64,000 nt of DNA, taken from contig CM072525.1 of the NCBI GenBank assembly GCA_036898135.1, positions 50,576,790-50,640,789 of the forward strand, read 5' to 3'. The stretch is from Oncomelania hupensis (lineage: Eukaryota; Mollusca; Gastropoda; Littorinimorpha; Pomatiopsidae). Below, in pieces: positions 43,643 to 55,309 of this stretch (the first letter of the stretch is position 1; each line of letters opens with the position of its first letter). The position numbers and the translations under genes were made by a program. The notes under the pieces are model-generated. The model searched no databases and was not told where the DNA came from. It saw nothing but the letters and a program-made list of their open reading frames with translations.

Positions 43643-44387
43643 TGACGAGTTTTATTTTGATGGAGTATTATTGCGTCATGCTGGAATGTTAGATGTTTTT
43701 TCTCGATTGCAGAGAGTCTATATAATAGCTTGTAGGCTGATTTGTAGCGATTTTTGGAAAGCGATATTGTATGCAGATGTTGACGTTTTCTGAATAAAGT
43801 TGGACAACTTTATACGACTCTTGCCTTGTTGCTGAGTGAGCAAGCTACGTGGATAAACGAATTCGAGTTACACATATCAAGATTCAAGCATCGGGGCTGA
43901 ATCAGCTATTGATAAATACCGTGTAACAGTAACATAGTCACATTTGCGGGACCAAAGACATTTGGGACCAAAAGTCATGTGGGACAATGACATGTATTCA
44001 ACCAACTTCAGACTGCCGAGGCGTCGCTTTTAATTTGATAAAAACTCTGTAGACCTACCACCTAAAATGCCCCAAATCCCAAGGCATTACTTTTGGCAAA
44101 AATGGGTTTGCTCTAAAATTGGCATTGTTTTTACATTAAACGATGATAAAGTGGGCTTTTGTTGCTCAAACCAATCGCTACAGTTTGAATTTTTCATTTC
44201 GGTTTTCTGACAGGGAGTTATTTCCCCTGTTTGTAGCGGTACGACCCGTGTAAACTTTGATCCTATTTCTGAATGAACCACTTGACTTGAAGTGTGTTGT
44301 CTTTGGTGTCTGGGGGAGGGTTGTGTCTATTTTAGCCATTTTTTAAAATCCGGTTTGGAAGAATACAAAATGGGGGAGCAAACGAAG

Positions 44388-44780
44388 AATACAAAGCATG
44401 GAGATGAGGTGCTACAGAAGACTTTTGGGCATTTCCTATACCCAGCACATCACCAACGACGAAGTCCGACAGACCATCACACAAGCCATTGGACAACACG
44501 ATGACCTGCTCACAGTGGTGAAAAAACGGAAACTCCGATGGTATGGCCACGTCACCAGATCATCAGGCCTTGCAAAGACCATCCTGCAAGGCACAGTGCA
44601 AGGGGGTAGAAGAAGAGGGAGACCGAAAAAGAGGTGGGAGGACAACATTCGAGAATGGACTTGTTTGACACTGAGCGAAACACTCAGGGTTGCTGAGGAC
44701 AGGGAAAGATGCAGTACGCTGGTTAAACGATCATCTGGTGCCCATACGACCTCCGAGTTACGGGATAGGATAGGATAGGA
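44388..44780 (+). mobile_element. LINE-G 3' fragment, copy E
   Basis: About 390 bp from the RRIQSMEMRCYRRLLG position to the GGATA tail. The frame is open for 126 codons, with one shift near the end (RSSGAHTTSE). Target duplication not readable with confidence. Confidence 0.9.
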
Positions 44781-45263
44781 TTGCTACCCCAGCAAAATTT
44801 CAAAAAAACACAACTAATATTAGGTAGGTTGGGTTTGGGCGTGCCACAGGTTGCGACTACGCCTTCTCCAGTTTAGGCGGCCCAGAATTTCCGGATAAAA
44901 AGGGACAAAAAAGTGTCCCCCCAAAAAAAATCTCAAATGAAATCAAAAGGAAAATTCTGACCAGCCATAGTTTTCACGGGTTCTTACCGGTGTTTGTAGA
45001 TGCTATTTTTAGCTCTAATATGTTGGTTGGCTAGCAAACGGCTGTTGCTGGGAATAGGCACAAGAACTACAGAATTTATTCAAGAAAGGCAACACTCACT
45101 GTGAATGTTAAAAGTATCGGTCGAGGGGGTCGTGTTCGAAGGGGTTTCAAATGTTTGTTACACATTTGGGATTCATAAATATTATTATTTTTAAAAAAAA
45201 AGTTGCTTACTCAGAATGTCTTTCTTTCAGAGTTAGCAACATTTTCTCAATAATGCTGAAGCT

Positions 45264-45687
45264 AATGGGCTCTATGCACATAGGCGTGGCGGTCACGTGC
45301 TGCGGGAATTACACAGCGTGCTCGAGTTTGAAAATGGTGAAGTACTGTGCTGCGTTTGGATGCTCTAACTCCAACGTAAAACCTTTATGCAAAAGAAAAG
45401 AACATTTCCTTTCATCGATTTCCACTGATGAAATATTGATGAACTCTAAACTGAATGTCAGTGACAAATCGCTCTTTAAAAAAAAGCTTGTCCCCTGATA
45501 ATAATTTGTCTGTAATCATTATTGCACGAATGTGCTATGTTCAAAACATCACAATATCCCAAAATATCGGTAAATTAAACATTTTTAAGCAGCATTGGAG
45601 TACACGCGAGCGAGCTAAAAGAAGCCATGACCGCTTTGTTAATCCCGCGCCACGTGACCATGCCGCCGACTTGTGCATAGAGCCCAT
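45264..45687 (+). mobile_element. P-like DNA element remnant with THAP start, copy 2
   Basis: 424 bp with the same terminal inverted repeats as 31703-31942 (TGGGCTCTATGCACA). It keeps more of the interior: MVKYCAAFGCSNSNVKPLCK at 45333, then a broken stretch, and a shared right part (CCGCTTTGTTAATCCCGCG). The two copies differ mainly by an internal deletion in the shorter one. Confidence 0.75.
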
Positions 45688-45956
45688 TTAGCAGCTATTA
45701 AGTGTTTTGTTATGACAATTCCTGTACAACATTCAACAGATGTTAATCGAATTTCTTGTGAATATGTCATTCTGGAGATGCAGACTCAGGCGCAGGTGAT
45801 GGCTTTCGTCATTACTGTTTTTACAAAGGTTTTTCTGAAGACGTGGGTGATTAAAGTGGTGATGGTATGTAAGAACTATGCTGTATGTTTGATCTTCCAC
45901 ACTTCCTGCACTTTAGAACTGGGAGTTGGCTGTCCAGTATTATAGTTCATGGTAGG

Positions 45957-46135
45957 CAGGGATAGCTCAGTGGTCAGAGCGCACGACTTGTGTGAGTGCA
46001 TCTTGGGCGACGTGGGTTCGAATCCTGACTTCAGCAAACTATTTTGTGATTGCTGGATATTACGGGCCAGCGCCTTGAGAAGCTCTCTGAGCTTGTAAGT
46101 GCGCTATATAAGAGAAATCTCTTTCTTTTTTCTTT
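45957..46135 (+). mobile_element. SINE-2, copy 2
   Basis: tRNA-headed: GGGATAGCTCAGTGGTCAGA (box A region), box B GGTTCGAATCC, then the 3' domain GGGCCAGCGCCTTGAGAAGC and GCGCTATATAAGAG. It is almost identical to the copy at 49502, so the family was recently active. Confidence 0.9.
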
Positions 46136-46661
46136 AGGAGTCCGTTCAATTCACGCGCTCTCTCTTTGTTTTAAATATAAAGCTAGCGGGAAAATGCTTA
46201 TCGATTTTTTGTTTTTGCACCTCAAATTCGCATTCATGGATTTCTCTACATTATACATACGTGCGTGTCTGTTACTGTGTATGTGTGAGTTGTGTGTGTA
46301 AACCATACAGAATTATAAATAAGCATATATACTTTATTTGTTCCCATGTATTCGTGTAGATGTGTGTATGTGTGTTTGTGGGTACGTGCGTGCGAGCGCG
46401 CGCCCGTTTGTGTATGTGTGTGCATTTTCACGTTGTATTTGTGCCTGTTTTAACTAGAAGTATGAAGTCTGTATTTTTTTGTTGCTTTGGTGTCCTGATC
46501 ATTGTTGCGTTTCCATTTTTTTTTTTCGATCGGCATACTGCGTTTTGTTCTCTGTACGGATTTAGCAATAAAGTATTCAAAATGTGTGGCGTGGTGCTGG
46601 TTTGTGTAAGGGAGTGCGTGAGGGGAGAAGCGCGTGGGCGTCTGTGTGCCTGCCTGTCTGT

Positions 46662-46663
<2 letters not shown>

Positions 46664-46749
<86 letters not shown>
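46664..46749. repeat. (CT)n microsatellite
   Basis: Over 40 CT units. Confidence 0.97.
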
Positions 46750-46752
<3 letters not shown>

Positions 46753-46799
46753 ACCTGAATAATACCTAAAGGTCCTTCGCTCTACAACCCCAAACAGTC

Positions 46800-47000
46800 G
46801 ATCCATCAGATCTAAAAGGTATTTATTGCCCTTACCACACACTGATAAATTTATATCAAGTTTTTCCTTTTCTGAACCTTCAATTTGGAACCTTCCTCCA
46901 ACACAAATCCAACAACAAACAACAGTTGGCGTTTCCCAAAAAAATTACGCTACCATTTATTCAATCAGATCTAATAAAACCAATATTATTAATGTTAAGT
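46800..47000 (+). pseudogene. Possible LINE RT C-terminal fragment
   Basis: The frame FSFSEPSIWNLPPTQIQQQT resembles the FS...P..WN.LP..IR segment near the end of many LINE reverse transcriptases. Short and diverged. Confidence 0.3.
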
Positions 47001-47442
47001 TGGTAATTATGTCACAGCCTTAATTATCATAACGTACACATTAAGTTTGTTGCTGGGGTTTTAATTTTTTTTTTTTAACAAACTTGTTTCATAATTGTAA
47101 ATGTAAAATTCATGTTATCATGTATATCATAAATGTGCATGTAAACATCAAATGTATTGCTTCATATTGATTAATTTTGTTTCCTAAATATGTAAAACTT
47201 TTGTTAATGAGATTTGCCTTTAATGTTTCTAGCCGTTAGTTGTAGTGATGGTACAAGTATTTGTTGCAGTAATTGTGGTTGTGGTGATGGCAGTAGAAGT
47301 AGAGATGATTTTTTTTGTGTATTTGTTATAATACACAAGTTTATTTATTTTTTTTAATTTTAACGACATTATCTTGATGTTATCTTATCACAAAAGGTCT
47401 GATTTTAAGAATAGGCTTATGCCTTTTGAAATAAAGGTCTGC

Positions 47443-47554
<112 letters not shown>

Positions 47555-47985
47555 AAAACATTGTGTTAATCCGTCTGTGAATGAGGGGAGGAGAGGACTT
47601 ACTGCACGGTCTTCATGTTTGGCTACTGTTACACATTTGGCAGAGTATAAGATTAATTAAGAATATAACTTGTTGCACTATTTTGTATGCCTTTTGCGTT
47701 ACATATCTAGTCTTTGCTGTTATTGTGTTCGGTTTAACATTACAATACATCCGTTTGTATGTGTTGGACTTACAGGGCGTGTATAAAATGTGCCTTTTGG
47801 ATCAGTTCATTGTGAGATTTTTTTATGTTTGTGTTGCAGAATAAAACAAGATGAGGGTATCGGAACACATTCGCTGTCAACACATTGCAAATGTCGTCTG
47901 CTTCTTCCTTGGTAAGGGACATCGTTTAACATCTTATTTGTTTTATTTTATTTTTTTTTAAACTTTTAAATTTACTTTTTCTAAT

Positions 47986-48045
47986 ATTATAGCGCGTTTC
48001 CAGCTCAAGAACTTCTCAAGTCTTTGACTGATTATGCCTAGGTTC
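47986..48045 (-). mobile_element. SINE-3 short fragment
   Basis: The reversed 3' part (TATAGCGCGTTTCCAGCTCA, then AGAACTTCTCAAG) only. Confidence 0.55.
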
Positions 48046-48641
48046 AGTGTTTGGAGCATAATCCTTGCGATCGATAGTGCCAGGTACTGCGGACAAACGG
48101 CTGTTTGGATTGGGTTAGAAGTAAATGTAATGCAAGCATAATAATACGTTTGCAACTGAAGCGAATGGACACAATGTAGGGTACGGTACATACTGCACAA
48201 CTGAGACTTGCCGAGACCTACGATCTCTTCCCCGCCAGTCTCTGCGAGTGCCAACTAAGCAGTGTGGAGTAAAAGAAGCCATGTTGGTGGACATTGAGTT
48301 TCTGTGGTAACAGCCATAAGATTGAACTTCCTTTTAATGATCCAGTTCTGAGTATCCATTGTTAACAGTAGTATATGGAGGTACATTGTGACTAACGATA
48401 CTTGGCCCTTGACCTTTGTGTAGGATGAAATCCGTTACCATAATAATTCTCACAAACGCACTGGATATGTGTAGGCTACATGAGATATGTTAGGGCAAAG
48501 CTCAGTTTGCAATCCACATGTTATCAGATGTAGATCAGAATTAGGCTCCAACTCCGTATTAGTGTTACCCAACCTAGTCAACTGCATGCACATTCTTACT
48601 ACACACATGTACTTCTTCCGTTGCTGATCTTTTGCCCTTAT

Positions 48642-48705
<64 letters not shown>

Positions 48706-48768
48706 TTGATGATGATGAGGATGATGATGATGATGATGACGACGGCGATGATAATGATGATGATGATA
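48642..48768. repeat. (AAT)n then (GAT)n microsatellite
   Basis: About 22 AAT units grading into GATGATGAC repeats. Confidence 0.95.
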
Positions 48769-49086
48769 CAACCATTTATATAGCGCACATATCTAAAGAT
48801 AAATGGCGACTCACGCATGGCCTGAAAAAATGCTATTCTTCGTGTTCAAAACTGTAGTTGTGTTGTCGCTACAGTCCTAACATTGTGATTCATTCTGCTT
48901 TATCAGTCTTTTGGCTACCATTTTTCTTTTTGTATTGTGTCATTGTCATCGCGTCATCACGATGCATCATCACAATATCTTCGTCGTCGTCGCGCAATCA
49001 TCATCATCACCATCATCATCACCATCATCACAATAAAACTTCCATTGCTCGCATTACTCTTAACTGCGCGCCTAGCGTAGCAAGTT

Positions 49087-49185
49087 AGCACCTCGGGCAC
49101 TGGAGTTCCATCCTGTATCGGCCAGCGCCTTGAGCAGCTCTTGAGCCGGAAAAAGCGCTATAATAAGAACCATTAAATAAATAAT
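49087..49185 (+). mobile_element. SINE-3 copy
   Basis: ATCCTGTATCGGCCAGCGCC, TTGAGCAGCTCTTGAGC, then AAAAAGCGCTATAATAAG and an (AAATA)n tail. 5'-truncated. Confidence 0.82.
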
Positions 49186-49501
49186 GCATGAAACGAGTGT
49201 TACCATCAACACATGTTAAAATATTGCGGTGGGGGGAAGTTATCCAGTAATGTTGGCAGCAGCTGCTTTGTGGACATTCCCCATAGTATCACTGTTTATT
49301 GCTACCATGTAGGCTACCTGTATCGGTATTCGCTCCCCATCTTTTATTTCCGTAATATACACACAGACCAGTGGACTGTGGTAGACACATATCATTGCGC
49401 ATTCATATTTAAATTAATTTTATTGAATTCAAAAACCCACGCTTGTCCCTGGTTGAAGTTCGAAGCGCCTTACGAATGGAATAGTGTGTGTGTTAACAGT
49501 A

Positions 49502-49680
49502 GGCGGCAGGGATAGCTCAGTGGTCAGAGCGCACGACTTGTGTGAGTGCGTCTTGGGCGACGTGGGTTCGAATCCTGACTTCAGCAAACTATTTTGTGAT
49601 TGCTGGATATTACGGGCCAGCGCCTTGAGAAGCTCTTTCTGAGCTTGTAAGTGCGCTATATAAGAGAAATCTCTTTCTGT
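49502..49680 (+). mobile_element. SINE-2, copy 3
   Basis: Near-identical to 45957-46135 over about 170 bp; it differs by one A/G in the head and a short TTTC insertion in the 3' domain. Confidence 0.9.
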
Positions 49681-50041
49681 GGAAGTAAGTTTGTGTGATT
49701 TTACTGTTCGTGAAAACGTTACGTTAATGCTCAGTAACAATGTGAAATATGCAGAACGTTATGTTATATTAGTGTTGTGTGTATGTAGAGTGGTCTCACG
49801 ACACACTATAAGCCTATTTCCTGGGGATTTTTGGTGGACAATAAATAGATCTTGAAACTGGAATAAAACACAGTTGGCTCACTCCACAACATCGGACAAT
49901 GAAAATGTCATGCAATTCACACTGTCAAGTTTCCTAAGCAGCCCCTATACTATACAGTGCAGATTTCAGTACGAACAAAGCAATGAAAACCTCCAACATT
50001 TTGAGGAACAATTAAGATGTAGACGTCACGTAAAAGCTTAA

Positions 50042-51212
50042 CAAACCAGTAAAACCAACCAGAGAAATAACTAAAAACAACCATTAATAAACGGTAATAA
50101 AATGCCTAAGAACAACCATCACTAAACGATAATACAATAACTAAGAACCATTACTAAACAATAATGAAATAACTTAGAACAACTTTTACTAGACGATAAT
50201 AAAATGCCTAAGAACAACAATCACTAAACGATAATACAATAACGAAGAACCATTACTAAACAATAATTAAATAACTTAGAACAACTTTTAATAGACGATA
50301 ATAAAATACCTAAGAACAACCATCACTAAACGATAATACAATAACTAAGAACCATTACTAAACAATAATTAAATAACTTAGAACAACTTTTACTAGACGA
50401 TAATAAAATGCCTAAGAACAACAATCACTAAACGATAATACAATAACGAAGAACCATTACTAAACAATAATTAAATAACTTAGAACAACTTTTAATAGAC
50501 GATAATAAAATACCTAAGAACAACCATCACTAAACGATAATACAATAACTAAGAACCATTACTAAACAATAATTAAATAACTTAGAACAACTTTTACTAG
50601 ACGATAATAAAATGCCTAAGAACAACCATCACTAAACGATAATACTATAACTAAGAACCATTACTAAACAATAATGAAATAACTTAGAACAACCATTACT
50701 AGACGATAATAAAATACCAAAGAACAACCATTACTAAACGATAATAAAATACCACAGAACAACCATTTCTAGACGATAATACCATAAGTAAGAACAACCA
50801 TTACTAAACGATAATAAAATGCCGTGGTGGGCGATATAAAATGTGGCCATTTTCACTGTCCATTTTAGCATTATCATTGCTCTGATGGTTCAGTGTTGAT
50901 TCAGGTCCTTACTTCTCTTTCCCTGGGATGGTTATCCCCGTCTGCCATATCGCCAATGGTGGGTGTAGACGTTAAACCTCAATGTTCATTTTTCATTCAT
51001 ACCTATTTACAACCATTACTAGACGATAATACCATAAGTAAGAACAACCATTACTAAACGATAATAAAATACCTAAGTGCAACCATTACTAGACGACAAA
51101 ACCATAAGTAAGAACAACCATTACTAAACGATAATAAAATACCTAAATACAACCATTACTAGACGATAATACCATAAGTAAAGAACAACCATTACTAAAC
51201 GATAATAAAAGG
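50042..51212. repeat. AT-rich tandem array of about 35-bp units with higher-order period
   Basis: Repeats of the type AACAACCATTACTAAACGAT and then AATAAAATACCTAAG. A higher-order unit of about 103 bp (CATCACTAAACG, then ACCATTACTAAACAATAATT, then CTTTTACTAGACG) recurs three or four times between 50110 and 50640. The array is interrupted by a SINE-4 fragment at 50826-51005. Confidence 0.93.
50826..51005 (+). mobile_element. SINE-4 body, copy 2, inside the tandem array
   Basis: GTGGCCATTTTCACTGTCC, CCCTGGGATGGTTATCCC, AATGGTGGGTGTAGACGTTA and an AATG/ATTC tail match copy 1 at 28490-28714. The tRNA head is missing, as expected for a 5'-truncated insertion. Confidence 0.82.
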
Positions 51213-51489
51213 AAGGGTAGAGTTCAAAGCTAACCAGTCGTGGGGTGCGAGTGGGGAGGGGGGGGGGGGCGGGAGAGAGAGGAGGAATAAGAAAATGAAT
51301 ATACTAAACACAAGGGTGAGTGTGGCGTGAAAGATAGTATTTAGTGAACCCCTATGGAATGACAGTATGAAAGGGACAAGATTGAGGGGTTGATAATGGT
51401 GGGTGAGGAGGGAGGGAGGGGATAAAACAGATGGGGTTGTGGGGTTAATGAGTGTCAATAGTCTATTGCCCTGATAGTGTCTCACGACA

Positions 51490-51707
51490 CTTATTATAAA
51501 GTCCATGTTCAAAACTCCATAGTCCATGTTCAGAAGTCCATTCTTTAAACTAAAGAGAGTAACTTTGACCACGCCCCCTCGAAAGATTCGTTTACCATTC
51601 ACATTGAATGTTGCCCCACAGATAAAAAAATGCTTTAAAATACTCTTTGGAAAGAATAGTAATATGAACATGGACTATGGAGTTTTGAACATGGACTTTA
51701 TAATAAG
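51490..51707. mobile_element. MITE with perfect 42-bp terminal inverted repeats
   Basis: 51490-51531 and 51666-51707 are exact inverse copies over 42 nt, starting CTTATTATAAAGTCCATGTT. Inside each arm TCCATGTTC occurs twice. The 134-bp centre has no frame. Identity of the arms implies recent mobility or gene conversion. The target duplication is not clear. Confidence 0.85.
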
Positions 51708-52068
51708 TTACACCCACATCTCTGCATCAGTAGTGCGATTGTTCATTGTTGTTTTGCATTTTTAACACAGTTGGCGTTTATTAATAGAATATAAAATGTC
51801 TGTTCTTGATTGTTTTAAGTGCAGAAACAACCAAATCTTTAGTGATAGAATTCCATATTAAATTTTTGTGTCACATTGCAATGGACTGTAGTAGTTTTAC
51901 AGAAATATGTTAGTTCAGACTGTGTCCCTCTCAGTTGGGCCATGCTACTGTACATTGAACATAAAATAATAGCTTCATTGTAAACTCGTAAAGCCTACGA
52001 ACAGTCGATTTAAACGAAGTTATTTTATTTGATTGTAATAACTAGTAACGTCATTTTGTTTATTTAAG

Positions 52069-52205
52069 CGCCCTTACATAACGCTTTCCCAGCTCAAGAG
52101 CTGCTCAAGGCGCTGGCCGATACAGAATGTAACTCAGGCCGCTCGAAGCGCGCACTTGCTGCTTTAAGGCGCATCGTCTGACGCCCGGACGACTGAGCAC
52201 AATTC
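52069..52205 (-). mobile_element. SINE-3 copy
   Basis: Reversed: CCAGCTCAAGAGCTGCTCAA, GGCGCTGGCCGATACAG, then GCGCATCGTCTGACGCC, the family 5' half. Confidence 0.85.
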
Positions 52206-52297
52206 ACATTGCATCATTTATGGGGGAAAACAACAATGTCTTGATGTTGTTGTTTGTAATAGTAATGGTAATAGTAGTAGTAGTAAATTTTTTTTGT

Positions 52298-52455
52298 ATA
52301 TAGCGTGTTTCCAGCTCAAGAGCTGCTCAAGGCGCTGGTCGAAACAGGATCTAACTCAAGCCGCCCGAGACGCCCGCTTGCAACCTTTGGGCGCATAGTC
52401 TGACACCAAGACGACTGAGCACAATCCTGGACGACCTGGGATGGGAAGAAGGGAC
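52298..52455 (-). mobile_element. SINE-3 copy
   Basis: Reversed and close to the previous copy: TATAGCGTGTTTCCAGCTCA, GAGCTGCTCAAGGCGCTGG, and the family 5' half to about 52455. Confidence 0.85.
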
Positions 52456-52667
52456 CTAGTGCTTGCTAGCTGTATTGCTGTAGTCGGCAATCACCGTCGA
52501 GGACATGAGCGTCAGGATCTCTTTGCGTGCGTAGATTAGACCTCGGTTTATACTCTCATCTGAAGAAGTATGGGCGCAGTGTCTGAAGGTGCCGTCGACG
52601 GAGTTTGAACCCCTGTCTGTACAGGCTGCAATGTTATGGTCTGACATTTCCAGTACACGGCGTACAC

Positions 52668-52671
52668 CAGC

Positions 52672-52729
<58 letters not shown>

Positions 52730-52790
52730 AGTAGTAAGTAGTAAGTAGTAAGTAGTCGTAGTCGTCGTCGTCGTCGTCGTCGTCGTCTGA
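52668..52790. repeat. (GTA)n, (GTAA)n and (GTC)n compound microsatellite
   Basis: About 20 AGT units, then AGTAAGT units, then CGT units. Confidence 0.95.
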
Positions 52791-52864
52791 CCGTCTCTCT
52801 GTCTACTCTCCTGCAAGACAACTCCGCTCTTCTTCTGATGCAAGACTGCTTTCTATCCCCCGTG

Positions 52865-53050
52865 TTCACTCAAAGACCTATAGACCTATGTTGAACGATC
52901 TTTCTCTTTCTCTGCTGCAACTGCCTGGAACTCACTACCGATGCAACTCCGACATGCTCCATCACTTTCTTCCTTCAAGCGCCAATTAAAGACCCACCTT
53001 TTTAACATGCAAACTCAATACTTTTCACCCCCCCTCCCTTCCATCCCCAT
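52865..53050 (+). pseudogene. LINE RT C-terminal fragment
   Basis: ATAWNSLPMQLRHAPSLSSF-type frame, then KRQLKTHLFNMQ, the usual end of CR1/L2-like reverse transcriptases (WNSLP..IR...SL..FK..LKT.LF). Confidence 0.55.
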
Positions 53051-53189
53051 ATGTAATCTTTTACCAAGTCACGTCATCTGTTCATGGATGGTGGCGACAC
53101 CGGCTCGGTTCTTGGTATTCATATTATCTGTTGTTTTGCATGGCCATGTTTTACTGTAATTATTTAACCATTTGATAAGTATATACCTG

Positions 53190-53193
<4 letters not shown>

Positions 53194-53249
<56 letters not shown>

Positions 53250-53250
53250 T
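53194..53250. repeat. (TG)n microsatellite
   Basis: Uninterrupted TG run. Confidence 0.95.
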
Positions 53251-53326
53251 TGCACGTGTGTTGTCAAGCGCGGCGAGCTCGCTTTCCTTACCGTTTGCGA
53301 GGTACCGCGCGATACAAATGTACTGT

Positions 53327-53328
53327 AT

Positions 53329-53398
<70 letters not shown>

Positions 53399-53401
53399 TA
53401 T
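53327..53401. repeat. (AGT)n microsatellite
   Basis: About 24 AGT units. Confidence 0.95.
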
Positions 53402-53705
53402 TGTTGTTAACACCAGAAACATTACATTGTTATTGTAAGAGTGGCCATATAAACGAAGCCATATTGTGACAGTAGCTGTAAGGGTTGACCTGTATCGGAC
53501 GTCATATATCCGATGAGGTCTGGCGTGTCCTTCCGTATTTGTGCTTGTTGAGAAATCGTGTAGGCCTACTTGTACGAGGTACCATAAGTATTCTGTATAT
53601 AGTAACGTCACTCTTGTTTACATTCGCAATTCCATCACGTCATTAGTAATGGATACAGAGCAACAGAGATAGGCTACGCACTAGGTTCCTTCTCCCCATC
53701 CCAGG

Positions 53706-53862
53706 TGGCTCAGGATTGTTGCTCAGTGGTCTGAGCGTCAGACGATGCGCCTAAAGGCTGCAAGTGGGAGTCTCGGGCGGCTTGAGTAACATCCTGTATC
53801 GGCCAGCGCCTTGAGCAGCTCATGAGCTGGAAAAGCGCGTTATAATAAAATAAACTAAGAGA
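53706..53862 (+). mobile_element. SINE-3, near full-length copy
   Basis: A tRNA-like head (TTGCTCAGTGGTCTGAGCG), then CAGACGATGCGCC, CGGGCGGCTTGAGTAACATC, the core GGCCAGCGCCTTGAGCAGCT, and AAAGCGCGTTATAATAAAAT. It is the best guide to the family's 5' end in this window. Confidence 0.85.
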
Positions 53863-54371
53863 TGATCGTAACTGTCTTGTTCTGTTTGGTTGATTTCTAA
53901 CTCTAGTCTCCTTGAGGATCTGTTCCCAGTCCAGTAGAGACAAAGATCCGCATTTAAATACAACTGTTGGGAGTTGTTCGATTAAAAGCGTTCACCCGAC
54001 TGTCATTGTTAACAGAATGAGAGTGGTAAGGAACAGTTGTAAAGACTATGTAAAGGTTGTAAAGATACTCTTGGTGTTAACCACCAAGAAATGACGACTT
54101 TACTAAATGGCAGGGAAGATTTTTCTGTTAAAGTAATGCATTAATATTTGCTACAGTACACGACTTCTTGCGATTGTGTGATCGCCTCTAATGTATCATA
54201 CCACAAGTATATCAACTAACAAGTTAGTATCTCGTATTGCCCCCAGTCGACGTGCGGTGGTCCCGTTGCCCTTGGTTTTATCCACAAGCTATCCCAAACC
54301 TAAAAATAGAATAGAGAATTCTGGGAAATCTGTTCAAGGGAAGTAACTGATAACTAGCTACGGTTGAAGTC

Positions 54372-54538
54372 ATGGTCGCCATTTTTCGCGAAGATGTGCT
54401 GGCTGAAATTAAACGAAAGTTGGGAGAGGAACTGCATAGTTTTGGTAGTGAACAAAGGCTTTGCTCAATTATCGAAGGAGAACACGATGGATTTATAGAA
54501 ACATGCACACATATATGTGAGCTCAGTGCAGGCGATCG
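54372..54538 (+). CDS. Exon-like ORF inside the 963-bp element, left side
   Basis: ATG in good context (GTCATGG), MVAIFREDVLAEIKRKLGEE, then LHSFGSEQRLCSIIEGEHDG and FIETCTHICELSAGD. It ends at donor GGCGATC|GTGAGT, though the frame runs on to 54614. No family recognised. Two nearby Cys and a His (CTHIC) are present but too few to call a finger. Confidence 0.4.
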
Positions 54539-54746
54539 TGAGTCGCTTCGATGTGATGGTTCATTTATCGCTTGCATCACACTCTATTGTATGCAAGTTC
54601 TGTCAAAGATATGATGATTTGAGCATATGCTCGATTCCGTACCGATTGGAAGGTGGGGTGGAAAAATTCAATCATGGTGATGATCAATCCTATTTTGCAA
54701 TGGTGGTTAGGCCTACTTTATTGACTGTATGGTCACGGGTACTTAC

Positions 54747-54933
54747 CTCTTGTATTTTGTGTGCTTTTTGTTCTGTCGGCCTTGAGTGTTTGCGTCGCCT
54801 TGGCTCGTTGTACTTTGTTGTGGTCTCGCTCTCTTTTGATTTGTGAAAGCAAATTCAAATTACATTGTTTTTTAGCAGCATGCGAGGTCAAATTAGACGA
54901 ATTCAGATCTAACCAATCTTCTTGTGACGCCAT
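54747..54933 (-). CDS. Exon-like ORF inside the 963-bp element, right side
   Basis: ATG at 54933 (AAAATGG), MASQEDWLDLNSSNLTSHAA, then KKQCNLNLLSQIKRERDHNK and a Lys/Arg/Thr-rich end, then donor AAGAG|GTAAGT. It is very basic, so possibly nucleic-acid binding (inference). No family recognised. Confidence 0.42.
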
Positions 54934-55309
54934 TTTGCGTGTGTCTCGTATGCTATGCACTAATCGCGAAGAGTCCTGCCGACGTCATTTCAGAAAATGA
55001 TTTCCCTACCCATAACTCCCCTGGGTTTTGAAGTTTCTAAAAAAATTATTTTAGGCCGACGACGCTATGGAGCGCAAAGCATGTAAAGGGAAGCAACCGG
55101 TTGTACGCGCACGTCGACAGAGACATAGAAGGGAGATGCTAACTTGTTAGTTGATATACTTGTGATCATACTTATTACCCATTGGATTTCTAAAGATTAC
55201 GTAATTACTCATTTGTCGCCCAAGTTACCTTTTATTCGCATCATCGTGGTAATTTGGATAAATGCGACAGTGCTAGACTGCCTACCAAATACTATCAAAC
55301 CTGTGCTTC

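Larger units (their letters stand above)
54202..55164. mobile_element. 963-bp DNA transposon with two convergent first-exon-like ORFs
   Basis: The ends CACAAGTATATCAACTAACA and its inverse match 29 of 30 at the termini, and similarity continues more loosely to about 90 bp (shared GTCGACGTGCG). ATCATAC at 54195-54201 and 55165-55171 is a 7-bp target duplication. The inner part holds one ATG-started frame from each end, both closed by a good splice donor. There is no transposase catalytic core, so this looks like an internally deleted derivative of a two-gene element. Family unknown; the 7-bp duplication would suit the P or a related superfamily (inference). Confidence 0.75.

Noticed and set aside
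45957..46035. Functional tRNA gene
   Set aside because: A near-identical copy with the same 100-bp body exists at 49502; it is a SINE-2 head.
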